Position numbers and translations under genes: made by a program. The notes below the pieces were generated by a model. It made no database searches. It worked only from the letters and a program-made list of their open reading frames with translations, and was not told the DNA's origin. Shown one piece after another: positions 16,512 to 24,170 of a stretch of DNA of 59,976 nt (positions within the stretch are counted from its first letter, which is position 1; the number at the start of each line of letters is the position of its first letter). The stretch comes from Streptacidiphilus sp. ASG 303 (GTDB taxonomy: Bacteria > Actinomycetota > Actinomycetes > Streptomycetales > Streptomycetaceae), in the NCBI RefSeq assembly GCF_020991365.1, contig NZ_JAJLRA010000028.1:16845-76820 (forward strand), given 5' to 3'.

Positions 16512-17036
16512 TCACTCCGGCGGGGTGTCGTGAGGGACGTTCTGCGGGTGGGCGTCCTGCGGGTGGGCGTCCTGCGCGCCGCCGGCCCCGCGGCGGCGGG
16601 CGGTGCATCCGGCGCAGCGGCCGAAGATCGCGAAGTGCTGCATGTCGGTGTCGAAGCCGTGCTCCGCGCGCAGCCGGTCGACCAGGGGCGCGGCCACCGC
16701 CGTGTCGGTCTCGGTGACCCCGCCGCAGTCGCGGCAGACGAGGTGCATGTGGTGGTGGCGGTCGGCGAGGTGGTACGTCGGCGCCCCGTGTCCCAGGTGG
16801 GCGTGGGAGACCAGGCCCAGCTCCTCCAGCAGCTCCAGGGTGCGGTACACGGTGGAGATGTTGACGCCGCTGGCGGTGCGGCGGACCTCGGTGAGGATGT
16901 CGTCGGGGGTGGCGTGGTCGAGGGCGCCGACCGCCTCCAGGACGAGCTGGCGCTGCGGGGTGAGGCGGTAGCCGCGGGTGCGCAGCTCGGTCTTCCAGTC
17001 GGTGGGGCTGTGCTGGTCGGTGCCGGTCCTCGCCAC
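16512..17036 (-). CDS. nur: Fur-family regulator, nickel-responsive Nur type
   Basis: This 174-residue regulator has the Fur winged helix (YRLTPQRQLVLEAV, VNISTVYRTLELLEELGLV) and a metal-binding C-terminal half. His residues H41, H78, H80, H94, H96, H98 and H134 are spaced exactly, with an 8-residue shift, as H33/H86/H88/H90 (M-site) and H70/H72/H126 (Ni-site) of S. coelicolor Nur. The zinc-type Cys pairs C101/C104 and C141/C144 are also present. Nur with nickel represses Fe-superoxide dismutase and nickel uptake genes. The tail repeats AHPQD/AHPQN. The site numbering of S. coelicolor Nur is from memory. Start GTG at 17036. Confidence 0.85.
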   Translation of the reverse strand: MARTGTDQHSPTDWKTELRTRGYRLTPQRQLVLEAVGALDHATPDDILTEVRRTASGVNISTVYRTLELLEELGLVSHAHLGHGAPTYHLADRHHHMHLVCRDCGGVTETDTAVAAPLVDRLRAEHGFDTDMQHFAIFGRCAGCTARRRGAGGAQDAHPQDAHPQNVPHDTPPE

Positions 17037-17156
17037 GGTCTCCAGTCCCTCGCGTCTCGGTCCCTCGCGTCCCGCGCCCCGCGGGCCGGGGTCCGGCCCC
17101 CAGTGTAGGGAGGGGCCCGGGTCCGGGGGAGCGGCCGGACGGCCCGTCCTGCGCCG

Positions 17157-17180
17157 GGCGCGTCCCGTGCGGGACGCGCC
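17157..17180 (-). terminator. 11-bp stem hairpin after the nitrobindin-like gene
   Basis: GGCGCGTCCCG pairs perfectly with 17170-17180 around a two-base loop. It lies 30 bp past the minus-strand stop at 17211. A run of 13 G (17190-17202) lies between stop and hairpin. Confidence 0.65.
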
Positions 17181-17210
17181 GCGGGGCGCGGGGGGGGGGG
17201 GGCGGGCGGG

Positions 17211-17795
17211 TCAGCGGAAGAAGGCGATGCCGTCGTCGGGCAGGTCCGCGATGTCCTCGATCAGCTTGGCCGGGTTGAGGACCTTCTTGAGCTGCGCGGA
17301 CATGTACGGGCGCAGCGGGACCTCGGGGGCGGCCTTCTCGCCGACCCACATCAGCTCGCCGTTGACCAGGCCGTACAGCCGCTTGCCGCCGGTGTACGGG
17401 GCCGCGGACGCGGTGCGGGCCACGGCGTCGGTGGCGACGTCGATCTGCGGGCGGCCGTCGGCCATCTCGCCGTACCAGATCTCGATGACGCCCTCGTCGC
17501 GGACCATGGAGACCTCGACGCCGCGGACGCCGCTCGCGCCCTGGGCGTTGCTGGTGATCCGCCAGAAGCCGGACTCGTTCTCGAGCGGACGGGCCTTGTT
17601 GCCCTCGGCGTCGAGCACCCAGGTGCGGGAGCGGTACTCCAGGAACGCGCGTCCGTCGTGGCGGAAGATCACCTCCTGGCCGAAGTTGCACTTCTCGTGG
17701 CCGGGGAAGTCGAAGACGCCCGCCCCCTCCCAGGTACCGAGGAGGAAGGCGAGGGGGACGACGTCCTTGTGGAGGTCGGAGGGGATCTCGATCAT
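17211..17795 (-). CDS. FABP-like / nitrobindin-family beta-barrel protein
   Basis: This 194-residue protein starts MIEIPSDLHKDVVPLAFLLG and has the nitrobindin GxWxGxG motif (GTWEGAG, residues 20-26), with FGQEVIFRHDGRAFLEYRSRTW after it. Nitrobindins form ten-strand barrels, and some bind heme and isomerise peroxynitrite. The region where the proximal heme His is expected reads LRPYMSAQLKKV, with Tyr/Met instead of His, so heme binding is doubtful. The ATG at 17795 fits homologues; a GTG at 17852 with an upstream TACGGT would add 19 residues without homology. Confidence 0.8.
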   Translation of the reverse strand: MIEIPSDLHKDVVPLAFLLGTWEGAGVFDFPGHEKCNFGQEVIFRHDGRAFLEYRSRTWVLDAEGNKARPLENESGFWRITSNAQGASGVRGVEVSMVRDEGVIEIWYGEMADGRPQIDVATDAVARTASAAPYTGGKRLYGLVNGELMWVGEKAAPEVPLRPYMSAQLKKVLNPAKLIEDIADLPDDGIAFFR

Positions 17796-17871
17796 GGTCC
17801 TGGTCAAGCCTCGGGTGTCGCGGGCGGGGTTCGGAGGGCGGCGCGGGGCCACCCCCCACCGTACCCCGGTG

Positions 17872-17973
17872 TCAGCGCTGGCCCTGGTAGAGCTTCAGGA
17901 CGGCGAAGACCGCGAACCAGACGATGGCCACGGCCACCACGGCGAGCAGGGCGGAGTATGCGATCTCAAGCAC
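17872..17973 (-). CDS. 33-residue single-span membrane peptide
   Basis: A GTG start with GAGGAG seven nt upstream opens a 33-codon frame: MLEIAYSALLAVVAVAIVWF, then AVFAVLKLYQGQR. One hydrophobic helix spans most of it, followed by a basic cytoplasmic or external end. Good SD, coding-like third positions and isolation support a real gene. Function is unknown. It lies between the DsrE gene (divergent) and the nitrobindin-like gene. Confidence 0.72.
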   Translation of the reverse strand: MLEIAYSALLAVVAVAIVWFAVFAVLKLYQGQR

Positions 17974-18126
17974 CTCTGTGCTCCTCAAGGCGTCGACGGT
18001 GAGCGTACGGCTGCACCTGGCAGTCTAGTGTCCGGCCGTCGCGGGGCCGCCGTGAGGGCCGCCCCGGACGGTCGGCGCCGCCCGGACACCGCCGGGCGGG
18101 CCGGACGGCGAGGCGAGGAGCGGGCA

Positions 18127-18489
18127 GTGGCGAGGAAGCTGGTCATCAAGATCACCGCGGGGGCGGACGCGCCGGAGCGCTGCTCGCAGGCGTTCACCGT
18201 GGCGGCGGTGGCGGTGGCCAGCGGAGTGCAGGTCTCCCTCTGGCTGACCGGGGAGTCGGCGTGGTTCGCGCTGCCGGGCCGGGCGGCGGAGTTCGAGCTG
18301 CCGCACGCCGCGCCGCTGCCGGACCTGCTGGACGCGGTGCTGGCGGGCGGCTCGGTGACGCTCTGCACCCAGTGCGCGGCGCGCCGGGGGATCACGCAGG
18401 ACGACGTGGTGGAGGGGGTGCGGATCGCGGGGGCGCAGGTCTTCGTCAGCGAGGCCGTCGAGGACGGCGTGCAGGCCCTCGTGTACTGA
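18127..18489 (+). CDS. DsrE/DsrF-family protein
   Basis: This 120-residue protein starts KLVIKITAGADAPERCSQAFTVAAVA and has the single-domain DsrE fold pattern with LPDLLDAVLAGGSVTLCTQCAARRG in the middle, where a Cys pair (C-T-Q-C) takes the place of the sulfur-relay Cys. DsrE-like proteins pass persulfide sulfur or act in sulfur metabolism. It faces the sulfur block (DUF1416, rhodanese) on the other strand. Start GTG at 18127 with GAGGAG upstream. Confidence 0.85.
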   Translation: MARKLVIKITAGADAPERCSQAFTVAAVAVASGVQVSLWLTGESAWFALPGRAAEFELPHAAPLPDLLDAVLAGGSVTLCTQCAARRGITQDDVVEGVRIAGAQVFVSEAVEDGVQALVY

Positions 18490-18555
18490 CCTCCCCGGCG
18501 GTCCCGGCCGGGCGCGCCCCCCACGGGCGCGCCCCCGCCGGGCCTCCGGCGGGCC

Positions 18556-18756
18556 TCAGCGCTCGTCCCACCAGCGGTCGTCGGGCCCGCGCCGGTTGGC
18601 GACGACGGCCGCGCACGGCGGGATGACCATCGCCACCACGCACATGGCGATGGCCGCGGGCACCGACCAGAGCCGGACCACGGCCCAGGCCAGCACGAAG
18701 AGGGTCACGCACGTGCCCATGAGGGCGAAGTAGAGGTGCCGCCGTCGCGCCTGCAT
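18556..18756 (-). CDS. DUF3099-family small membrane protein
   Basis: This 66-residue protein has two hydrophobic segments (LYFALMGTCVTLFVLAWAVV and VPAAIAMCVVAMVIPPCAAVV) and a charged end NRRGPDDRWWDER, the pattern of DUF3099 proteins. A short basic N-terminus (MQARRRH) precedes the first helix. Function unknown. The frame reads open further upstream, but homology starts at 18756. Confidence 0.8.
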   Translation of the reverse strand: MQARRRHLYFALMGTCVTLFVLAWAVVRLWSVPAAIAMCVVAMVIPPCAAVVANRRGPDDRWWDER

Positions 18757-18901
18757 GCCCCCCACCGTACGCGCCGGGGCCCCGCGGCCCCCAGGGCCGT
18801 ACGGGGCCCGGGGGGGGCCGGACGTGCCGGGGCCCGGCCGCGGATCGCTCCGCGGCCGGGCCCCGGTCCGGCCGCACCGCCGCCGCACGGACGGCGGCGG
18901 G

Positions 18902-18957
18902 CCGGACGGCGTCGGCCGGACGGCGTCGGTCAGACGGCGTCGGTCAGACGGCGATGG
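18902..18957. repeat. Four 14-bp tandem units at the DUF1416 stop
   Basis: Units of CCGGACGGCGTCGG / TCAGACGGCGTCGG run 18902-18957. Units 3 and 4 begin with TCA; the fourth is the DUF1416 stop complement at 18944. Same 14-bp period as the array at eis. Confidence 0.85.
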
Positions 18958-19234
18958 CGACCTCGGTGAAGGCGCCCTGCTGCGCGACGACCTTCCGGTC
19001 CACGCTCGCGCCGGGGACGAGCGCGCGCAGGGTCCACGTGCCGGGGGCCGCGAAGAAGCGGAACTGCCCAGTCGCCGAGGTCGGGACCTCGGCCGTGAAC
19101 TCGCCGCCCTCGTCGAGCAGGCGCACGTAGCCGTTGACCGGCTCGCCGTCGCGGGTCACCGACCCCTGGATGATCGTCTCACTGGCCACGTCGACTCCTG
19201 CCAGCTCGGGCCCGCCGGCCTTCGCACCGCACAT
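18944..19234 (-). CDS. DUF1416 protein, rhodanese partner
   Basis: This 96-residue protein begins MCGAKAGG and continues as a small beta-sandwich (IIQGSVTRDGEPVNGYVRLLDEG, GTWTLRALVPGA), matching DUF1416. In actinobacteria it is almost always directly downstream of a thiosulfate sulfurtransferase, as here (49 bp), so a joint role in sulfur transfer is likely. The N-terminal Cys could carry a persulfide. A GAGGAG site precedes the ATG. Confidence 0.88.
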   Translation of the reverse strand: MCGAKAGGPELAGVDVASETIIQGSVTRDGEPVNGYVRLLDEGGEFTAEVPTSATGQFRFFAAPGTWTLRALVPGASVDRKVVAQQGAFTEVAIAV

Positions 19235-19283
19235 GTGCTGTTCTCCTCAGTGGTGGGGTGGGGTGGGGTGGGACGGGGACGGG

Positions 19284-20123
19284 CTACTTGCCGGAGCCGA
19301 GCTCGATCGGCACGCCGACGAGGCTGCCGTACTCGGTCCAGGAGCCGTCGTAGTTGCGGACGCTCGACTGGTCCAGCAGCTCGTGCAGCACGAACCAGGT
19401 GAGCGCGGAGCGCTCGCCGATGCGGCAGTAGGCGATGGTGTCCTGCGACAGGTCGACGCCCTCGGCCTCGTAGAGGGCCTTGAGCTCCTCGTCGGACTTG
19501 AAGGTGCCGTCGTCGTTGGCGTTCTTGGACCACGGGATGTTGCGCGCGCTCGGCACGTGGCCCGGGCGCTGCGACTGCTCCTGCGGGAGGTGGGCCGGGG
19601 CGAGCAGGCGGCCGGAGAACTCGTCGGGCGAGCGCACGTCGACCAGGTTGGCCGAGCCGATGGCAGCGACCACGTCGTCGCGGAAGGCGCGGATCGAGGT
19701 GTCCTGGGCCTTGGCCCGGTACTCGGTCGCGGGGCGCTCGGGCACCTCGGCGACCAGGTCGCGGGAGTCGAGCTCCCACTTCTTGCGGCCGCCGTCGAGG
19801 AGCTTCACCGACTCGTGGCCGTAGAGCTTGAAGTACCAGTACGCGTAGGAGGCGAACCAGTTGTTGTTGCCGCCGTAGAGGACGACCGTGTCGTCGTTGG
19901 CGATGCCCTTCTCCGACAGGAGCTTCTCGAAGCCGGCCTGGTCCACGAAGTCGCGGCGGACCGGGTCCTGGAGGTCCTTCCTCCAGTCGATCCGGACCGC
20001 GTTGCGGATGTGGTTCTTGTCGTACGCGGAGGTGTCCTCGTCGACCTCGACGATGACGACCTTCGGGTCGTCCAGGTGGGCCTGGACCCAGTCGGCGTCG
20101 ACCAGGACGTCGCTGCGGCTCAT
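19284..20123 (-). CDS. Thiosulfate/mercaptopyruvate sulfurtransferase (two-domain rhodanese)
   Basis: This 279-residue protein has two rhodanese domains. The C-terminal one carries the active-site loop CRIGERS near residue 233, with the GER form usual in actinobacterial enzymes named CysA or SseA. NLVDVRSPDEFSG marks the second domain entry. It moves sulfane sulfur from thiosulfate or mercaptopyruvate to acceptors. An SD GGAGGAG lies 8 nt from the ATG at 20123. The transcript likely begins far upstream and includes a Cys-rich leader peptide and a hairpin, suggesting attenuation by cysteine supply. Confidence 0.93.
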   Translation of the reverse strand: MSRSDVLVDADWVQAHLDDPKVVIVEVDEDTSAYDKNHIRNAVRIDWRKDLQDPVRRDFVDQAGFEKLLSEKGIANDDTVVLYGGNNNWFASYAYWYFKLYGHESVKLLDGGRKKWELDSRDLVAEVPERPATEYRAKAQDTSIRAFRDDVVAAIGSANLVDVRSPDEFSGRLLAPAHLPQEQSQRPGHVPSARNIPWSKNANDDGTFKSDEELKALYEAEGVDLSQDTIAYCRIGERSALTWFVLHELLDQSSVRNYDGSWTEYGSLVGVPIELGSGK

Positions 20124-20298
20124 GGTGTCTTCTCCTCCGGGGCAGTTGCGGAAGGGGGTGCGCGGGCCGCTGCGCCGCTCCGTGTCCGGCAAAGTGTCCG
20201 GATGCCGGGACGGTGCGGGTGGGGCCGGCGGTGGTCGGTGGTGCGGCAGGCCTGCGCGGCCGGGAGCCCGGCGGACCGGGTCGTCGCCGGCCGCCGGC

Positions 20299-20338
20299 CC
20301 GGACGGCAGGGCGGGGAAAGCCGGGAGATGCCGTCCGG
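20299..20338 (-). promoter_or_regulatory. Hairpin directly after the leader-peptide stop
   Basis: CCGGACGGCA (20299-20308) pairs perfectly with 20329-20338 around a 20-nt loop. In the mRNA the first arm starts at the base after the leader TGA, so a ribosome stalled on the Cys codons would cover it. It is a candidate attenuator element. Confidence 0.55.
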
Positions 20339-20419
20339 TCAGGGCATTCGACACAGGCAGGCGGACACGCGGCACAGGTCGACCGCCCGCCGCTTCGTGA
20401 GGTCCGCCTGTCGCTTCAT
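20339..20419 (-). CDS. Cys-rich leader peptide upstream of the rhodanese gene
   Basis: A 26-codon frame reads MKRQADLTKRRAVDL, then CRVSACLCRMP and TGA. Three Cys codons fall in the last third (positions 16, 21, 23). This matches the short leader-peptide type found before sulfur genes in actinobacteria, where ribosome stalling or termination on Cys codons links expression to cysteine. It is preceded by a good promoter and followed at once by a hairpin, 216 bp before the rhodanese start. Regulation is inferred. Confidence 0.75.
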   Translation of the reverse strand: MKRQADLTKRRAVDLCRVSACLCRMP

Positions 20420-20426
20420 GCCGTCG

Positions 20427-20455
20427 ATGCTAGGGACCGACGGCGCCGCGTGTCA
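20427..20455 (-). promoter_or_regulatory. Promoter of the leader peptide / rhodanese unit
   Basis: On the minus strand TGACAC (-35, 20450-20455) is 17 bp before TAGCAT (-10, 20427-20432). The -10 context CCTAGCATCGAC recurs upstream of the DUF47 gene. Confidence 0.5.
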
Positions 20456-20695
20456 TCGGTGTATCGAATGGCGAGACGGATGCGTTCACATGGTGGTACC
20501 GGCGGCGGATCCGCGCAGGGCCCGCCGTCCGGACCGCCCCGCCCGCGCCCCGCCGCCCGGCGCAGCGGCCCCGGGGCGGGGCGGAACGCGGCGAAGCGCA
20601 GCGGGGCGGGGCGGGACAGAACGTGGCGGAGCGCAGCGGGGCGGGGCCGGGCAGGACGAGGCAGACAGAGCAGGGCCGGGACGGGACGGCCCGGG

Positions 20696-21409
20696 TCAGC
20701 CCGCCAGGTCCACGTCGTGCCCGGCGAAGCCGATGGCCACCCCGTCCGGCCGCGGGTCCAGCGAGGTGAGGGAGAGTCCGACCGGCAGCCCGCTGAGCTT
20801 CTGCGAGGTCGCGAAGAGCGAGCTGAACGCCGCGTCCAGCCCGGGGATGGAGCCGAGGTCCACGCCGGTGCCCAGCGCGTTCACCTTCAGGCCGCCGACC
20901 CGGACGGTGTCCCCGCCGCTGACCGAGAGCTGCGCGGTGGCGCTGCCGTCCACCGCGCCCAGCGGCGTGTCGACCTTGCCGGAGATCTTGATCCGCCCGT
21001 TGCCGCCGTAGCCGACGGTGGCGTTCTTGTTGCCGATCAGCGAGGTGATGTCGGCGTAGGAGATCACGGCCGTGCCGTCCGCGGCGTCCGCCGTGGCCGA
21101 GGAGAAGCTGCTGTTGACCCGGACCCCGGTGATGTGCGCGGAGAAGCTCTTCAGGGTCGCCCGCCGGCCGCCGCCGCTGATCTCGATGCCGTCGGCGGAG
21201 AGCTTCACGCTGTCCAGCTTCTTCGCCAGCACCTGGGTGAGGAAGGGGAAGCCCTCGATCTGCACGTCGGGCTTCGTGCTGAGCCCCTTGCGGTTCTGGA
21301 TCTGCTCGGCGACCTTGTCGTCCGCCACCCCCACGGCGACCCGGTCGGCAGCCACGAGGAGTCCGACCAGGATCACGAGCGCGATCGTCAGCTTGGGCAA
21401 GGCGCGCAT
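20696..21409 (-). CDS. LmeA-like phospholipid-binding protein (DUF2993)
   Basis: This 237-residue protein has one N-terminal membrane span (LTIALVILVGLLVAADRVAV) and an extracytoplasmic domain with the DUF2993 pattern: VQIEGFPFLTQVLAKKLDSVKLSADGI and repeated beta strands. Mycobacterial LmeA, of the same family, binds phosphoinositides and helps lipomannan growth. Here the role is unknown but at the cell envelope. The next gene upstream is the MoaD-like gene, 130 bp away. Confidence 0.8.
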   Translation of the reverse strand: MRALPKLTIALVILVGLLVAADRVAVGVADDKVAEQIQNRKGLSTKPDVQIEGFPFLTQVLAKKLDSVKLSADGIEISGGGRRATLKSFSAHITGVRVNSSFSSATADAADGTAVISYADITSLIGNKNATVGYGGNGRIKISGKVDTPLGAVDGSATAQLSVSGGDTVRVGGLKVNALGTGVDLGSIPGLDAAFSSLFATSQKLSGLPVGLSLTSLDPRPDGVAIGFAGHDVDLAG

Positions 21410-21538
21410 GGGGCTCCCTCGGTGGGTTGCGTCGTCGTCGGTTTCGGACGCCCCGCCCGGAGGCGCGGTTCCGCCGAGCGGCCCATCATGCCGTACCGGT
21501 CCGAACGGCAGTGCGTCCCCGAACCGCCGGGCGGGCCC

Positions 21539-21808
21539 TCAGCCGCCCGCGAACGGCGGCAGCACCTCGACCGTGCCGCCCTCGGCCAGCGCCACCGCGC
21601 CGTGGTCGCGGCCGCCCACCGGGTCGCCGTCCACCAGGAACGAGCAGTGCGCCAGGACACGCGCGAAGCGCGGCCGGTCCGCGTGCCGCTCCCGGGCCTG
21701 CTCCAGCGCCTCCGCCAGCGTCGCGGCCCGGTACGGCTCCTCGGCCGTGCCCGCCTCGGCCTTCGCCGCCGCCCAGTAGCGGATCGTGCCCGCCGGTGCC
21801 TCCGTCAT
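21539..21808 (-). CDS. MoaD/ThiS-family sulfur carrier protein
   Basis: This 89-residue ubiquitin-like protein contains RYWAAAKAEAGTAEEPY, a central helix ATLAEALEQARERH, the strand CSFLVDGDPV and ends in PPFAGG. The terminal Gly-Gly is the site of adenylation and thiocarboxylation in sulfur carriers. It lies near a rhodanese and DUF1416, so a role in sulfur transfer fits. The ATG at 21808 is chosen over an upstream in-frame ATG lacking homology. It starts 44 bp after the hydrolase stop. Confidence 0.85.
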   Translation of the reverse strand: MTEAPAGTIRYWAAAKAEAGTAEEPYRAATLAEALEQARERHADRPRFARVLAHCSFLVDGDPVGGRDHGAVALAEGGTVEVLPPFAGG

Positions 21809-21851
21809 GGCTCCCCTCCTCCTCGCCGCCCGCCGCCGTCCGGGCCGGCCC

Positions 21852-22763
21852 TCACGCGCCGCCGCCCGCCGCGTCACGCCGTCCATCATGGCCTGCCGTG
21901 CGCCCGGCCCCCGCCGGGGCCGGCTCCCCGGCCGCCGCCGCCCGCTCCGCGAGCCGGCCGGCGATCCGGTGCAGCAGCTCCTCCCCCGCGGAGTTCTCGG
22001 CGTGGCCGAACCCGGGCTCGATCCACAGCTCGGACTCCGTGCCCGCCGCCCGCGCCGCCCCGTGCAGTGACCTCGGGTGGTCGAGCGGGAAGTACGCGTC
22101 CCGGTCGCCGTGCACGACCAGCAGCGGCACCGCGCCCAGCATCCCGGCCGCCTCCACCGGCGGCACCGGCACCTCGGCCCAGTCCCGCGGATCGATGCGG
22201 GTGCCCAGGCCGTGCCGGGCCACCGCGCGGCCCAGCGGGTGCATCACCACCCGGTGCAGCCGCCGCATGGGCGCCGTGCCGCGGTAGTACCAGCGTGCGG
22301 GGGCGCTCACCGCGGCCACCGCCGCCACCCCGCCGTACAGGGCCGCGTGGCGGACGACGACGGCGCCGCCCATGGAGAAGCCGACGGTGGCGATCCGCCG
22401 GTACCCGAGCGACCGGGCCCAGGCCGCCGCGGCCTCCAGGTCCAGCACCTCGCGGTCGCCGACCGTGGACAGGCCACCCGAACGGCCGTGTCCGCGGAAC
22501 GAGAACGCGACCACCCCGCCGTGGTGCGAGAGCACGCCGACGGCGCGCCGCACGGCCGGGCGCTCCACCGCCCCGGTGAACCCGTGCGCGACCACGAAGG
22601 CCGTACCGGAGCCGCCCGGGGCGGCCCCCGGGAGGGCGCGGGCGGGGGTGTGGACGGCGTGGACGCGCGTGCCGTCGGCCGCGGTCAGCAGCGCCTCCGC
22701 GGGCGCGCTCCAGGCGCCCGCACCCCAGGAGACCCCGGCACGGACCTTCGCGGTGGGTGTCAT
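21852..22763 (-). CDS. Alpha/beta hydrolase
   Basis: This 303-residue protein has a complete serine hydrolase set: oxyanion HGFTG, nucleophile elbow GFSMGG, acid in [10 protein letters not shown] and His in GFGHAE. The cap region is short. Substrate is unknown; relatives are lysophospholipase- or dienelactone-hydrolase-like. The start overlaps a divergent promoter: GAGAAT lies 7 nt before its ATG on the minus strand, while its complement reads TATTCT for the glnR direction. Confidence 0.85.
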   Translation of the reverse strand: MTPTAKVRAGVSWGAGAWSAPAEALLTAADGTRVHAVHTPARALPGAAPGGSGTAFVVAHGFTGAVERPAVRRAVGVLSHHGGVVAFSFRGHGRSGGLSTVGDREVLDLEAAAAWARSLGYRRIATVGFSMGGAVVVRHAALYGGVAAVAAVSAPARWYYRGTAPMRRLHRVVMHPLGRAVARHGLGTRIDPRDWAEVPVPPVEAAGMLGAVPLLVVHGDRDAYFPLDHPRSLHGAARAAGTESELWIEPGFGHAENSAGEELLHRIAGRLAERAAAAGEPAPAGAGRTAGHDGRRDAAGGGA

Positions 22764-23213
22764 GTCGGCTATTCTCGTTCCCGTGAAGGATCCGGGCAGA
22801 GTCGCCCCCGGGTCCTTTCGTGCTTTGAGGACGCCAGCACGGACGTCCGGGAGCGCGGCACCCGCCCGTGCCGCCGCGCCCGGGCGGACCGGCCGCCACC
22901 GCACGACGGAGTGCACCCGGCGGTCGGACACCGAGCCGATCCCGCCCCGGGCCGCCGCCCGGTACGGGGCCCTCCTCCCCGCTCCCGCGGGAGGGAGGGC
23001 AGGACACCGGAAGGGTCGTTGGATGGCAGGCGGAGCAGGGAGCAGACGCCGAGGGTCGCGGGACCCCCGGCCCCGTCCCGTCCCCGCCGCGCGCCGCGCC
23101 CCCCGCCGGCCGTCGGCCGCCTCCGCCCGCATGGCCCTCGCGCCTGTGTCCACCGCCTGCGGCGGCAGCGGACCGGAAGCGACCGCGACGACCCGGAAAG
23201 GGGACTGCCGGGT
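22764..23213. other. 450-bp leader region upstream of glnR
   Basis: No gene is supported. TATTCT (22770-22775) is a likely glnR -10. Just past the expected start, a hairpin (22785-22796 with 22807-22817, one mismatch) is followed by TTTCGTGCTTT, resembling an intrinsic terminator or attenuator. An open frame from GTG 22783 overlaps the glnR ATG as ATGA but has poor codon bias. Confidence 0.45.
22770..22775 (+). promoter_or_regulatory. Bidirectional -10 between hydrolase and glnR
   Basis: TATTCT on the plus strand and GAGAAT (overlapping, minus strand) both fit -10 hexamers, giving a symmetrical promoter for the divergent genes. Confidence 0.4.
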
Positions 23214-23999
23214 ATGAGTTCACTGCTCCTGCTGACCAACGCCCTCCAGCCGTCCGCCGAGGTGCTGCCCGCCCTCGGCCTGCTCCTGCACAGCGTCCGG
23301 GTGGCCCCGGCCGAGGGCTCCGCCCTGGTCGACACCCCCGGCGCCGACGTCATCCTCGTCGACGGGCGGCGCGACCTGCCGCAGATCCGCAGCCTGTGCC
23401 AGCTGCTGCGGTCCACCGGCCCCGGCTGCCCGCTGATCCTGGTGGTCACCGAGGGCGGGCTGGCCGCCGTCACCGCCGAGTGGGGCGTCGACGACGTCCT
23501 GCTCGACACGGCGGGGCCGGCCGAGGTCGAGGCCCGGCTGCGCCTGGCCACGGGCAGGCTCCAGATCACCTCCGACGACAGCCCGATGGAGATCCGCAAC
23601 GGCGACCTGTCGGTGGACGAGGCCACCTACTCGGCGAAGCTCAAGGGCCGGGTGCTGGACCTCACCTTCAAGGAGTTCGAGCTGCTGAAGTACCTGGCGC
23701 AGCACCCCGGCCGGGTCTTCACCCGCGCCCAGCTGCTCCAGGAGGTGTGGGGCTACGACTACTTCGGCGGCACCCGCACGGTCGACGTCCACGTGCGGCG
23801 GCTGCGGGCCAAGCTCGGACCCGAGCACGAGCAGCTGATCGGCACGGTGCGCAACGTCGGCTACCGCTTCGTCGTGCCGGAGAAGGGCGACCGGTCGGCC
23901 GCCGACCGGACCTCCGCCGACCGGAGCTCCGCCGACCGGGCCTCCTCCGACCGGACCGACGCGGAGGAGCAGCAGGCCGGAACGCCCCGCCGGGCCTGA
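23214..23999 (+). CDS. glnR: GlnR, OmpR-type nitrogen regulator
   Basis: This 261-residue orphan response regulator starts [20 protein letters not shown] and keeps D50 in VILVD, but the acidic pocket is incomplete, as in GlnR, which works as an unphosphorylated dimer. The C-terminal winged helix is complete ([35 protein letters not shown]). GlnR controls glutamine synthetase, ammonium and nitrate genes in Streptomyces. The tail is unusual: SADR/SSDR repeats (residues about 226-246). The start has AAAGGGG 9 nt upstream. Confidence 0.93.
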   Translation: MSSLLLLTNALQPSAEVLPALGLLLHSVRVAPAEGSALVDTPGADVILVDGRRDLPQIRSLCQLLRSTGPGCPLILVVTEGGLAAVTAEWGVDDVLLDTAGPAEVEARLRLATGRLQITSDDSPMEIRNGDLSVDEATYSAKLKGRVLDLTFKEFELLKYLAQHPGRVFTRAQLLQEVWGYDYFGGTRTVDVHVRRLRAKLGPEHEQLIGTVRNVGYRFVVPEKGDRSAADRTSADRSSADRASSDRTDAEEQQAGTPRRA

Positions 24000-24158
24000 A
24001 CGGCCGCGGCCGCGCAGGCCCGGAGCGGCCGGGCGCCCGGGGGAGGGCGCCCGGCCGGCGGGCCCGCCGGCCGGAGCGGCCCACCGGTCCCGGGCCCGCC
24101 GCCGGACCGCGGACGCGCCAAGGGGTGGACAGCCGGTCCGCACCGGCCGCCACACGCG

Positions 24159-24164
24159 TAGAAT
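24159..24164 (+). promoter_or_regulatory. Leaderless -10 (TAGAAT) for the LacI gene
   Basis: TAGAAT is followed by six bases and GTG 24171, with no SD. It is the clearest leaderless promoter in the window. Confidence 0.6.
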
Positions 24165-24170
24165 CCCCGC

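Noticed and set aside
17190-17202. Run of 13 G as a phase-variable switch
   Set aside because: It is downstream of a stop codon and affects no reading frame; it may also be a sequencing artefact.
22783-23217. Possible leaderless 144-codon gene overlapping glnR as ATGA
   Set aside because: Codon third positions are not biased, the product is Arg/Pro/Ala-rich without motif; more likely a glnR leader.
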